Source: Candidatus Kuenenia stuttgartensis (GTDB taxonomy: Bacteria > Planctomycetota > Planctomycetia > Pirellulales > UBA1268). From it: DNA of 36,094 bases. The stretch spans positions 1 through 36,094 of the forward strand of contig CAMBFA010000018.1 in assembly GCA_945865325.1 (NCBI GenBank), read 5' to 3'. A model generated the notes under the pieces. It saw nothing but the letters and a program-made list of their open reading frames with translations, searched no databases and was not told the DNA's origin. A program made the translations under genes and the position numbers. Positions within the stretch are counted from its first letter, which is position 1; every line of letters starts with the position of its first letter. Below, piece after piece: positions 8,749 through 18,558 of this stretch.

Positions 8749-11700
8749 TCAGGGGGATGTGGCAGCCGCAGTGGACGCTGGGCGAATGCAGCGAAACTGT
8801 TCGCTACGAACCAAGATGAGCAAGACATCCGACCAGTGGCCGCCGTCGACCATGGCTCTCGTCAGCTCGTCGACCAGCTTCCGATCGGAAAGCTGCACAG
8901 CGCGGCCCAGCGCGTAACCGGTCAGTTTGTGAGCGAGCTCCCGCAACAAATCCTCGCGCCGCGGGCCGGCGATGTAGTCTCGCAGGCCGGCGAAGCCATC
9001 GATCTCGACCCCGTCACGCGTGGTTGCCCTGGCATCGCCAGGCTTCAGATCTTTGCCGGGCCGCAGTCGGCCGAGGGCGTCGAATTGTTCAAGCGTCATG
9101 CCATAGGGATCGATGCGAACGTGGCACCCGGCACAGGCGGCATCCTGTCGATGCCGCTCGGTGATCTCGCGCACGCTCAGTCCGTCGGGTGGAGTCTCCG
9201 GCAGCGGTGGCACGCCAGGCGGGACCTTGGGTAGCCGCTCGCCAACCAATTGAACCACCCACGCGCCACGCTTGACCGGGCTTGTACGGGACGACGCTGA
9301 CTGCTTGGCGAGTATCGCACCAAAGCCGAGCAACCCGCCGCGACCGTAGGTTGAAACGTTCTCGATGCGACGCCACTGCGGACCGGTCACGCCGGGGATT
9401 CCGTAGTACTGGGCGAGAACATCGTTGGCGACCACTGCATCGGCGGCAATGACGTCGGCGACCGGTCGGTCATTTACGAGCATATCGGCGAAAAACCGCA
9501 CCGGCTCTTCAGCCAACGCGTCGCGCACGGCCGGCGTGAACTCGGGGAATTGCTTCAGGTTCCGACCGTGGTTGGTGACGAAGTCGCGCACTCCGAGCCA
9601 CCGGGCACCGAACTCCGCGCCCATGCCCCGCATCCGGGCGTCCTTCAACATGCGGCGCAGCTGCTCCTCCATGACCGGAGGCTCGTGGAGCCGCGCGGTA
9701 TTGGCCCGCAACTCGTCGTCGGGAATCGAATCCCACAGCAGGAAACTCAGCCGCGTCGCCAACTCGTCACCCGATACCGGCTGCCAGCGAGGCCCCGACG
9801 CGGGTTGTTCCACTCGATAGAGAAACCAGGGCGAAGACAGGACCCGGCCCAGAGCGGCACGGAACGCCGGATCATGTTTGACACCCTCAGTACGGTCGGC
9901 ACGGTAGGAAGCGAGAATCGCCTCGCTTTCATCGGCGGCAAGCGGCCGTCGCCAGGCGCGCGCGGCGAAGGCGAGCAGCGCCTCAAGGTGCCTCGATTCC
10001 GCGAATATCTGAGCCGTGAGAAAGTCTCGCTGCTCCCGCTTGATCTGTTCCTCGAACAGCTGGATATAGAAGAACATGATCCGCGCGCCGTCGTTCGGCT
10101 TGCGGTAATACTGCACGAGTCCCTCGTACGCGATCGGGGTGGCGAGCGCTTGCTCGCTGACAAACTCCAGCTCGCTCCACAGCCGGTCGAGCTCGGCCCG
10201 GCCCACTTCATCGAGCAGCAGCCGACGCAACGGATCGTCCTCTCGGCGGTACAAGAACACGCTCCCCTGGGCGTCTCGCGGGATGATCGGCTGAAAGAGG
10301 ACGGCCGGCGGAAAGAGATCGCGAAACTCCGCGGTCTGCCGGGCTTGTTCGGTGGCGACGCGCGGATGCACGATCTGCGCGGCATGCGGGTCGCCCACCT
10401 CAGCGTTTGCGATTGGCTCGGCCAGATTGCCGCCCCCACCTGTCGCAGCAATCAGGAAAGCCTGTAACGAGGCGGTTTCTGGACTCGCTTCGTCGAGGCT
10501 CACATCGGCGCGGAGAAACCGAGGCAGCGTGAGCGCTTTTAACAGATCTGCAGGGAGTTTCGTCAGATCGATGATGACTTCGGTACCGGCGGCCGTGACC
10601 AAGGCAGACTTCGGCACCGGTCGACCCTGCGGATGCTCGCCGAACTTCAATCCCGATGCTTGCTCAACGACTCCCGCCAACTCTGGATGTTCCGCAAACA
10701 CCAGCGGTGGACCGTCACCCCCCTCCAATCGCAGCCGGTCCCAGATCACAACGGTGTCGGGTTGAGCTGGCAATGCGACCATGCGGAAGAGCGGCTCCCG
10801 CGCAGCACCTTGAACCCGCTCGCGCGCGACCACGCGGCGCAGGTCCTCCCAAGCAGGAAAGCCGTTGCCGACCGCGAGGGCCGCATTCTTTTTGTAGTTG
10901 CCTTGAAACAACTGGTCCTGCGCGGCCTTGATCGCTTCCAGGACCGGTGCCGGATCGGTGGTTGCCACCCGCCACGTATCCCGAATGCTGTCGAGTATGG
11001 CCGGCGCCAGACCGGGATCCGCCACATCCGTGGACGCACTGCCCAGATCAGCCAGCGCCTGCCCCAAGTCCGGAGTCGCGACATGCGACAGCTCGAACGA
11101 GACCCCATCACCACCGCCGGGGTGAGCGTCGGCGACGCGGCCTGAGACCGATAACTCACCATCGATCGGACTCGTCCAGGCGACAGCCACGGGGCGTTTC
11201 GGTCCCGGATGCACAAAAACCGATCGAGCGGGCAACTTCGTCCAGACCTGCAACTCCTCTGCGGCAGAATTCACGAAGACCGAGGGTTCGGAACCCAGGC
11301 TCCACGATTTCACCTCGGCCCGTCCCGCGCTGCTGTCGCGTCGCTCGTTGAGGAACACCGGAGCAGATGTGGTTTCCAGAAAGCTCCAACAGGCCCCGTG
11401 CTTGTCCAACCACGGGTTCCCCTTCAGCAGATTGGGCACCAGATCGGCGACGCTCCACGTTCGCTGATCGCCGCTGGTTTCGCAGATCGTCCATTCGATG
11501 AGCGTGCTGTCGGCCCCGTGATTTTCGTTCGGAAGCACGGTCAGGAGGAGAAGTTCGCCGCGCTCAACCGAGACCTTGTGTTCGAAGGGAACAGAGCTCC
11601 CTTCTGCAACCTGGGACTCCGCGAGAACGCGTTTTGCCGATGCCCAAAGGGACTCGACTTTTTGCAAAGAGGCCTGCCGTCTTTGCTGATCGGCTTCCCA

Positions 11701-12654
11701 CTCGGCTGTCTTCTCCCGCCACCTCTTCATTCGAGCATCGACGTCCGCTGAGGGTAACGACGAGGATGTCGAGCCGCAGAGCCCCGCCCAAAGCGCGCTC
11801 AGGTACGTGGCGTTGAGTTGTTCCTCGGCGGCCACCGCAGCGATGTCGGCGGCGTTGCCACGACTGAGCCTGTCGCGATGCTTCAAGGTCGCCGCGAGAT
11901 GCGCTGCCAGCGGCGGCTCTCCATTGGGTCCGGCATGGCGAGCGTGGAAAGTGCGGAGAGGCTCGAGAGTCTCTTCCGTCCAATCCGGGCGATCGGTGGA
12001 AGGGGAAAAGCGAAACCCACTGGGCAGGAGCACGGCCCGCGCGGCAACGTCACGAGCAGTCTGGTGATAGCGTTCGACAAGCTCGGGAGTGACAGGCATC
12101 GCCTCCCCGACATTCGCAAACCCCTCTCCGCCGACGCTGTCGACGGGAAACTCGCGAGCCTGGGTTGGCCGCATGTCCACGCCGGTCAGATCGCGGACGG
12201 CGTTGTCGTACTCCGTGTTGCTCAGCCGACGCAGCGTGACCTGCCCGGGATCACCGGCCCTCGACGCCGACTCGGCATCGAGCGCCGCAGAGATCCAATC
12301 CAGCAGTTGTTCGCGCTCGGCCTCGCTTGGCTGCGGCGCATCCTTCGGCGGCATGTCGCCGTGCCGCAACCGCTCGGCGACATCGCCCAACAGCTTGGGC
12401 TTGGCGAGGATCACTTGGGCAGAGCCAAAGCTCGTGAGATCGAGGTCGTTGTCCGTGGGAACTTTGCCATGGCAGTTCCCACAGGTCTTCACAAGCAGCG
12501 GCTGGATCTGCTTGGCAAACGATTGCGCGAGGTCGTCCGCCCCGTAGGCCGAGGCCGCGAAGACCATGAGACACGTAAGGAGCGACAGAGCGGAAAGGGA
12601 TTTCTCCAGCCGTCGTACCCGAAACTCGCCATTCGCATTTTGCGCGCAAATCAT
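8749..12654 (-). CDS. Large DUF1587/DUF1592/DUF1588/DUF1585 planctomycete cytochrome-like protein
   Basis: N-terminal CGNCHGK and C-terminal CAGCHVR heme-binding-type motifs; LRRLSNTEYDNAVRDLTG (DUF1587), LATRLSFLLWDSIPDDELRANT (DUF1592), RGGLLGFGAILAKQSASSRTSPVKRGAWVV (DUF1588), RREDLLRELAHKLTGYALGR (DUF1585). Confidence 0.88.
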   Translation of the reverse strand: MICAQNANGEFRVRRLEKSLSALSLLTCLMVFAASAYGADDLAQSFAKQIQPLLVKTCGNCHGKVPTDNDLDLTSFGSAQVILAKPKLLGDVAERLRHGDMPPKDAPQPSEAEREQLLDWISAALDAESASRAGDPGQVTLRRLSNTEYDNAVRDLTGVDMRPTQAREFPVDSVGGEGFANVGEAMPVTPELVERYHQTARDVAARAVLLPSGFRFSPSTDRPDWTEETLEPLRTFHARHAGPNGEPPLAAHLAATLKHRDRLSRGNAADIAAVAAEEQLNATYLSALWAGLCGSTSSSLPSADVDARMKRWREKTAEWEADQQRRQASLQKVESLWASAKRVLAESQVAEGSSVPFEHKVSVERGELLLLTVLPNENHGADSTLIEWTICETSGDQRTWSVADLVPNLLKGNPWLDKHGACWSFLETTSAPVFLNERRDSSAGRAEVKSWSLGSEPSVFVNSAAEELQVWTKLPARSVFVHPGPKRPVAVAWTSPIDGELSVSGRVADAHPGGGDGVSFELSHVATPDLGQALADLGSASTDVADPGLAPAILDSIRDTWRVATTDPAPVLEAIKAAQDQLFQGNYKKNAALAVGNGFPAWEDLRRVVARERVQGAAREPLFRMVALPAQPDTVVIWDRLRLEGGDGPPLVFAEHPELAGVVEQASGLKFGEHPQGRPVPKSALVTAAGTEVIIDLTKLPADLLKALTLPRFLRADVSLDEASPETASLQAFLIAATGGGGNLAEPIANAEVGDPHAAQIVHPRVATEQARQTAEFRDLFPPAVLFQPIIPRDAQGSVFLYRREDDPLRRLLLDEVGRAELDRLWSELEFVSEQALATPIAYEGLVQYYRKPNDGARIMFFYIQLFEEQIKREQRDFLTAQIFAESRHLEALLAFAARAWRRPLAADESEAILASYRADRTEGVKHDPAFRAALGRVLSSPWFLYRVEQPASGPRWQPVSGDELATRLSFLLWDSIPDDELRANTARLHEPPVMEEQLRRMLKDARMRGMGAEFGARWLGVRDFVTNHGRNLKQFPEFTPAVRDALAEEPVRFFADMLVNDRPVADVIAADAVVANDVLAQYYGIPGVTGPQWRRIENVSTYGRGGLLGFGAILAKQSASSRTSPVKRGAWVVQLVGERLPKVPPGVPPLPETPPDGLSVREITERHRQDAACAGCHVRIDPYGMTLEQFDALGRLRPGKDLKPGDARATTRDGVEIDGFAGLRDYIAGPRREDLLRELAHKLTGYALGRAVQLSDRKLVDELTRAMVDGGHWSDVLLILVRSEQFRCIRPASTAAATSP

Positions 12655-12712
12655 CTGATCGGCTCCAGATCGTGTTCGATGACTTTATCTTCCCCACGGA
12701 CTCTCGAGGAGG

Positions 12713-13936
12713 TTAATACTTCGGGAAGATGTTGGGGCCGGGAAAGCGCTCCTCGATGCTGTCTCTGAGATATTCATCACGAGATAAATTGACCAACGGC
12801 CAACTCGTGGGTCGAACACGGACGACGCGGCCGGGGCGAATGCCTTCGATGATCTGGTCCGTCTCGAAACGGATCTGAATGCCGCTGCTGCCCAGAGGGA
12901 TGGCTCCTGGAAGCCGGGTGAGTTCGAGGATCGCTCCGCCGGAGGCCATGTGTGCGGGGCTGTAATCGCCGTGGGTGTGCTTCAACGTGTTCTCGACCGA
13001 GTTCATCTGGGCTGGGCTGCCAGCCTTAAAGTCAGCGTAGAGCGAGGGTTCCATGCCGCCAAACAAGGTCGCGGTCACCTTCGCTCGGCCGAACTTACCG
13101 TACTCAACCGCATCCACCCAGGCAGGCATCCAGCGGGTGCGAATCAGAGCTTTGTGGGTCTCGGTTTGATTCCTGGTGGCTCGCTGAATGGCAGCCTCGT
13201 CGAGCCAGATGTCGGAGATGTGATACCGGAGGAACACCCCGTTGGGCGTTGGCTGCCACGTCAGCCCGAGCAGAGCCGCCTGATCGCCGAGGGCTTTCTT
13301 TCCGCTCGCAGGCCAAATGCCTTCTCCGATCAAGTCCTCAAGATTGAGACACTCGCGGCCGCGCCACACTCGCGTACCGGCGTCGACCGTCAGACTTTCA
13401 ACGTTGGCTTTGCCGTCGCCAACGGCTTGCGGCTCACGGGTGGCCGAGATCATCGCTTGATTCGCTTGAACCTCGACCTCCTTCAGCTTCCACACCAAGC
13501 CTTCCCGAAGGCAGAAACTTGGCTCGTCTTCGAGGTGAAGAACGTGATTCTCAGCCGGCCGCTCGGGGTTCCCGTTCTGAACGACCGGCACGGAAGAGGT
13601 CTCCGGGTCGGGGGGAAGGAACGCGCGCACATGCATGACGGTGCCCAGCGGGACGTCCCGTAGATCCGCCGGCGCTCCGTGATACCTCACGATGCCGTAC
13701 GGAAGCATGGCGAATGGATGCGGGGCATTTCGAAAGAACTCGCCGGGCGTTTCCACGCGAAGGCTGCCGCGCCGATTGGCATGGTCTACAAACGCCAGCA
13801 CGCCCCGGTAGGCGTGTGCCTTTTCCAGCGCCGGAAACTTCCCTGTCTCGGGACGAAACGTCTCATCAGCAGCAGCAAGACTGCTGAGAAAGGAGAGGCC
13901 GATGGAGAGGGCCGCGAGCCGCAGTAAGTTGTGCAT
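12713..13936 (-). CDS. Secreted hypothetical protein
   Basis: 407-aa ORF with signal peptide MHNLLRLAALSIGLSFLSSLAAAD, co-directional and between two DUF1592/DUF1552 pairs. Confidence 0.78.
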   Translation of the reverse strand: MHNLLRLAALSIGLSFLSSLAAADETFRPETGKFPALEKAHAYRGVLAFVDHANRRGSLRVETPGEFFRNAPHPFAMLPYGIVRYHGAPADLRDVPLGTVMHVRAFLPPDPETSSVPVVQNGNPERPAENHVLHLEDEPSFCLREGLVWKLKEVEVQANQAMISATREPQAVGDGKANVESLTVDAGTRVWRGRECLNLEDLIGEGIWPASGKKALGDQAALLGLTWQPTPNGVFLRYHISDIWLDEAAIQRATRNQTETHKALIRTRWMPAWVDAVEYGKFGRAKVTATLFGGMEPSLYADFKAGSPAQMNSVENTLKHTHGDYSPAHMASGGAILELTRLPGAIPLGSSGIQIRFETDQIIEGIRPGRVVRVRPTSWPLVNLSRDEYLRDSIEERFPGPNIFPKY

Positions 13937-14058
13937 TATTTTCTCGTGCCAGAACTATGGTGCGAAGTGGCTCGGCTCCTCGCTTGTTGCCCCGCCTTTC
14001 GGCGAAGCACGGAGCCAAACGGCAGCAAATGAACCTGAGGGCTGGATGAAGCACTTGA

Positions 14059-15417
14059 TCACAGCTCGATGACCTTATTGCTATCGCCAAAGTTATCGCT
14101 CTCGACGCCCATTCGCCGCGCCATCAGCAGCAGCAGGTTGCTCATGTGCGCGTCTGGATCGGCGGGCCGGCTACAGAGCGAGTAGTGCTCGCCGGGGTTC
14201 TCCAGTTGATAGCCGTTGAAATGGCCTTGATTGAAATCGAGATGAATGCCGTGCTTCAGGCCGAGATCCGACCCACCCGCGAGCACAAGCGGTAGATTCG
14301 CGTTGCCATGGCTGTGGCCGTAGGACATGCCGCTGCCGAAGAGCGACATCGTCGAGCTCAACAGCGGCTTGCCGTTGAGATCTTTCGTCTCCGCGAGACG
14401 GGTGAGAAAGTAGCTGAATTGCTCGATGGCGAAGGTGTCATATTTCGTCAGCTTCTCCATGTAGCCCGCATCGCCGCCGTGATGGCTCAGTTGATGCCGC
14501 GATTCGGTGATGCCAATCTCTGGGATCGCAAACGCATCGCCTTCGCCACCCAAACTGAACGTCGCCACTCGTGTCGCGTCGGTCTGAAACGCGAGCACGA
14601 TCAAGTCATAGACGGTGCGGAAGTAGTCGCCTGCTTGCGTGTGGGGAATGTCGCGATTGGTTCGCTTGCGATCGTCGTCAGCGATGCTCGGAAGAGGAGT
14701 ATCAAGCCACGCATCGGCTCGACGCGTGCGAACTTCTGCTTCTCGAACCGAGGTCAGGTATTGATCGAGCCGTCCTTTATCCGCCGCTCCCATAGCCTGT
14801 TCAAGCCGCCGCACTTCCGCGAGGTTGGCGTCGAGCACGCTCCCCTTGTGACGCAGTGCGCGCCGCTGAGCTGGCTTGCCACCTTTGGGTGCTTCGAACA
14901 GCGAGGCGAAGATCTCGCTGCAACGACGCATCGAAGGCAGCCGCACGCCGTCCGCCGTCCAGCCGAGCGAATCTCCGGTGAGGGCGATTTCCATCGACGG
15001 ATAGCGCGTGTGCTGAGCGGTAATCTCGGCCATCTTCTGGTCCACGGAGATCGTGTTCTTGTCCGAGGGCCCGAGTTTGCCGCCGGTCAGCCACACCGAA
15101 ATGCAGTTGTGGTGATGGCTCAGGGCACCGGGATGATACAGCCCGCTGATCGGCGTGATCACTTCCCGATGCTTTTCCAAAGGCTTCAGCGAACGCGAGA
15201 ATTGGTAATCCCGCCCCGGTGTGGTGATCTGGTAGTTCAACGAATGCACACCGTTGGCGAGATAGATGAACGCAGTGCGTTTCGGCGTCTCTGTCTTCGC
15301 TTCAGCCCCCCGCAACGGCACCATGCATTCCAGGAACGGCAGCGAGATGCAAGAGCCCAAGGCCCGCAGTGCGCGGCGCCGATCGATCAACCAGGACTGT
15401 GAAAGAAAATGGCCCAT
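14059..15417 (-). CDS. DUF1552 domain-containing protein (second copy)
   Basis: [22 protein letters not shown]...[17 protein letters not shown]...[36 protein letters not shown]. Confidence 0.88.
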   Translation of the reverse strand: MGHFLSQSWLIDRRRALRALGSCISLPFLECMVPLRGAEAKTETPKRTAFIYLANGVHSLNYQITTPGRDYQFSRSLKPLEKHREVITPISGLYHPGALSHHHNCISVWLTGGKLGPSDKNTISVDQKMAEITAQHTRYPSMEIALTGDSLGWTADGVRLPSMRRCSEIFASLFEAPKGGKPAQRRALRHKGSVLDANLAEVRRLEQAMGAADKGRLDQYLTSVREAEVRTRRADAWLDTPLPSIADDDRKRTNRDIPHTQAGDYFRTVYDLIVLAFQTDATRVATFSLGGEGDAFAIPEIGITESRHQLSHHGGDAGYMEKLTKYDTFAIEQFSYFLTRLAETKDLNGKPLLSSTMSLFGSGMSYGHSHGNANLPLVLAGGSDLGLKHGIHLDFNQGHFNGYQLENPGEHYSLCSRPADPDAHMSNLLLLMARRMGVESDNFGDSNKVIEL

Positions 15418-15441
15418 CGAGATTCTCCTTGGCAGAGCTTG

Positions 15442-17869
15442 CTAGCGTTTGCGGATCAAGTCAGACATTGCCACGGCGCGGATGATGTCCCTGATCCGGT
15501 ATTCGCTGTTCTTCGCGTCGGCTTCGATCTGCTTCAGGTCGGCTTGATCGTCGACCGTGAGCACGCGGCGGAGGGCGTAGGTGCAGAGGTGCTCAATGAA
15601 GGCTCGGGCGATGTGGCTACGGTCTTCGATGAGCAGCGTTTTGAATTCCATCGAGTCTTGAAACGAGCGACCGTCGGGCATCTCTCCCGAAGCGTCCACC
15701 AACGGATTCTCGCCGATGCCCGTCGGCACCAGTTCGCGCGCGCCATTGGCCCACGGCGTCATAGTGGTCGAACGCCAATCCCAGCGGGTCGATGTTGCGA
15801 TGGCACGCGGCACAACTGGCATTCTTGGCGTGAGCTTCGATTCGCTGGCGGATCGTGATCTTGTTTCCCGTCGGAGGAATCGGTTCGATCGGATCGACGT
15901 TGGCCGGAGGAGGAGGAGGGGTCTTGTTAAAGATCGCCTCGCTAACCCACACGCCCCGATGCACCGGTCGATGGCGAGTCCCATCCGACGTCAACCCGAG
16001 CACCGCGCCCATCGTCAGCAGTCCGCCCCGATGATCTTCCGGCTTGAGAGCGACTCGCTGAAAGCCGCCCGAAATCGGTTCGGGCAGCCCGTAGAAGTCA
16101 CAGAGCCGCGCGTTGGCCATCGTCCAATCGGAATCAATGAAACGGTCGACCGGCATGTTCTCTGCGAACATTACGCGAAAGAACTCGGCGGGCTCGGCAC
16201 GTAGGCTCGTTTCGAGCCATGCGTCGTAATTCGGGTACAGCTTCTTGTCCGGCGGGAACATGCCGAGCCGATGCAGTTGCAGCCATTGACGCACGAAATC
16301 GTTGATGAATCGATTTGTCTTGCCGTCGGCGAGCATCCGGTCGACTTCTTTCAACAGCCCTTCGCCTTGCAGAGCACCACGTCGCGCCGCAGCGAACAGC
16401 CCATCGTCAGGCATCGAACTCCAGAGGAAGTACGACAGCCGCGACGCGAGCTCCGTATCGTTGAGCCGGTCGCGCGCGATCGGGTCGCCTTCGACGAGAT
16501 AGATAAAGTGCCGCGATGTCAGCACTCCCTGCAGCGCAACTCGATAGGCGTCGGCAGGCTTCTCACCGGCATCACATTCCGAGCGAAATGTCCGTACGTA
16601 ATCCGACAGTTCCTCCTTCTTGACAGCCCGCCGCCATGCTCGCTCGGCGAACCGCTGCAAGTGTTCGGCGACCACTTCGATCGTCGCGTCATCAGGCGGC
16701 AGCAGACCGTTGCGTCGCGATCTTTCCGCCTCGGTTTCGAGCGGTCCTTCCCACTCGATCCAATCCAGCAGCACCGTGCCAAAGAGTCCATTTCCCTTGT
16801 CATCGAACATCTGCGGAGCGTTCGGCTCGAGCAGTCGCGATTCGCTGCTATGCGTGAAAATGTAGCTGCCGCTGTTGAGGGCGTTGCGGAAGGCTGCCCC
16901 AGCTCGACGATCAACGACATCGGTCGCGACGACGCAAAAGTCGAGCGACATTGGCATTTCCAGAAAGACTTCACACTCGTGCACCTGCGGGCTGTCCTCG
17001 GGAGCCGTGATGTCGAAATCGATGAGGCCATCGACAGTCTCTTCGCCGGTCCGCTTGCCGATGCTGAGGTGCGCCGTCTGGCCGCCGATCGGACGAATGC
17101 CGCTCGCCTGAATGCGGACTTTGTAAAGCCCGCTGTGCTCCGGACCGCTGTCGCCAAACCAGTTCGGCGAAAGCGCCTCATGCACGTTGCCGGGATAAAG
17201 CAGATGCCGCAGAGGTCGCTTGATACCGAACCGGTCCATCACTTCCTGCTGAGCCTTCCCGCCGTTGTAACGCAGCTCGGCAGCGGTCTTGCGAACCTTG
17301 CGAGCCTCGCCCGACGAAACAGGAAAGGCACGATCCAGCACGAGCCCCGCCGCGCGGTAGTAGCGATCGATATGGGACGCCGAAAGCGACAGCTCGGACC
17401 CAATCCTCTCGAAGCCGTGCCACAGCGTGTCTTCGTTCAGTTCGCCCGGTTTGGCCGGATCGTAGCGCACGCCGAGCAGGTCATAGACCGTATTTTGGTA
17501 TTCCTTGCGACTGAGCCGATAGTGTGCCACCGCCGGCCGCGCTGCCATGCGCGCTGCCTGACCCTCTTGAAGGAGCGAAGCGAGATTCGAGACGAACGCT
17601 GCAATCTCCGCCTGTGTTGGCCGGGGCTCTGTCTGCGGAGGCATTTCGCCACGGTTGACCCTCTCGAGGGCTTCTGCCCAGTTGTGGCTATCCAAGCCCC
17701 CCTTGAAGTCGCGCGACAGCCGGTCGATCCGGATATCTCCCTCTTCCTTCTGCGGGCCATGACAGCAAACGCAGTGCTTCTCCAAAAACGCTTCAAACGG
17801 CTCGGCCCCGTGAACGGCACGACCGAAGCCGAGGCAAGCGGCAAAAAGGAGCCAGTTTCGGACAAGCAT
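15442..17869 (-). CDS. DUF1587/DUF1592/DUF1588/DUF1585 cytochrome-like protein, apparently frameshifted near 15735-15742
   Basis: ORF 15617..17965 (likely start at 17869, [21 protein letters not shown]) has [41 protein letters not shown] and [25 protein letters not shown], then loses the family sequence. The next frame (ORF 15442..15984) carries [35 protein letters not shown]...[13 protein letters not shown], which is the expected DUF1585 continuation. Confidence 0.82.
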
Positions 17870-18033
17870 CGGATTCGGTCCTTGCGGGCTGGGGTGAGGC
17901 CCGGCCCAAAAACCCGCTGCACGGCTCCCCACCCCGTGAGTGGTGACGCTGCCGGGCAATGACATCGTGCCAGACGGCGGCCGATCCTTTTCGGGTAAGA
18001 TGAGTGTACTGAGTTCGCACGGAGGCTTGCCGC

Positions 18034-18486
18034 ATGGGCTCGAAGAAGCAATCCGATCAGAAACGTCGCCAGGCAGAACTTGCCCGCCGGCGAAAAAACA
18101 GGCTCCACAGTCTCGAGGGCTGGCAGCCTCGTCCGCCCGCGGAGGCCGAGCTGTTGGATCTCGCGCCCATCGCGTCGCCGGATGAGCCGGGGGAAGACAG
18201 GGCGCTGTTCGATCCGGCGGCTCGCCACGCCCTGTCGGCTGATCTTCAGGGCGAGTTGGCCCTCGTCCTGGAGGCGTTCGACCTCTGTGCGCGAGGCGAG
18301 CCGCACGCTGCCCTCGATCGTCTCACGGCGATCGCGCGGAAAAGCCCCTATGCCGACTGGCGGCTGTTCATCCGCGGGCTTGTTCCTTTCCAGCGCGGCG
18401 ATCGCGCTGCCGCCCGGGAGGCCTGGCACCGACTGGAGGCCGGGCGGCGCCCGGCCCGGATCGCCACCACGCTCGACCGCGCGTGA
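18034..18486 (+). CDS. Hypothetical TPR-like protein; possibly the N-terminal part of the following ORF
   Basis: [29 protein letters not shown]..., Ala/Arg-rich helical repeats ([29 protein letters not shown]). Same reading frame as 18559..20385, separated by one TGA. Confidence 0.6.
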   Translation: MGSKKQSDQKRRQAELARRRKNRLHSLEGWQPRPPAEAELLDLAPIASPDEPGEDRALFDPAARHALSADLQGELALVLEAFDLCARGEPHAALDRLTAIARKSPYADWRLFIRGLVPFQRGDRAAAREAWHRLEAGRRPARIATTLDRA

Positions 18487-18558
18487 GACGCGGCTACCAG
18501 TGAAGCCGCAGCGCCGGCTGATAGCACGTCGGGGATAGAGGCTGCCGCCGTCAGCCTG

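Noticed and set aside
10746-11216. Minus-strand ORF beginning MCIRDR, which resembles the Nextera adapter artefact peptide
   Set aside because: The underlying codons are TTG TGC ATC CGG GAC CGA, not ATGTGTATAAGAGACAG. The ORF is a shadow of the DUF1592 gene in another frame.
17940-18034. Strong promoter between the divergent DUF1592 gene and the Hsp70 module
   Set aside because: A divergent promoter is likely here, but I could not identify a convincing -35/-10 pair by eye, so it is not listed as a feature.
18484-18486. TGA as selenocysteine codon
   Set aside because: The context is an Ala/Asp/Thr-rich linker, not a redox site; no SECIS-like hairpin was evident by eye. Nonsense mutation, sequence error or a true gene boundary are simpler.
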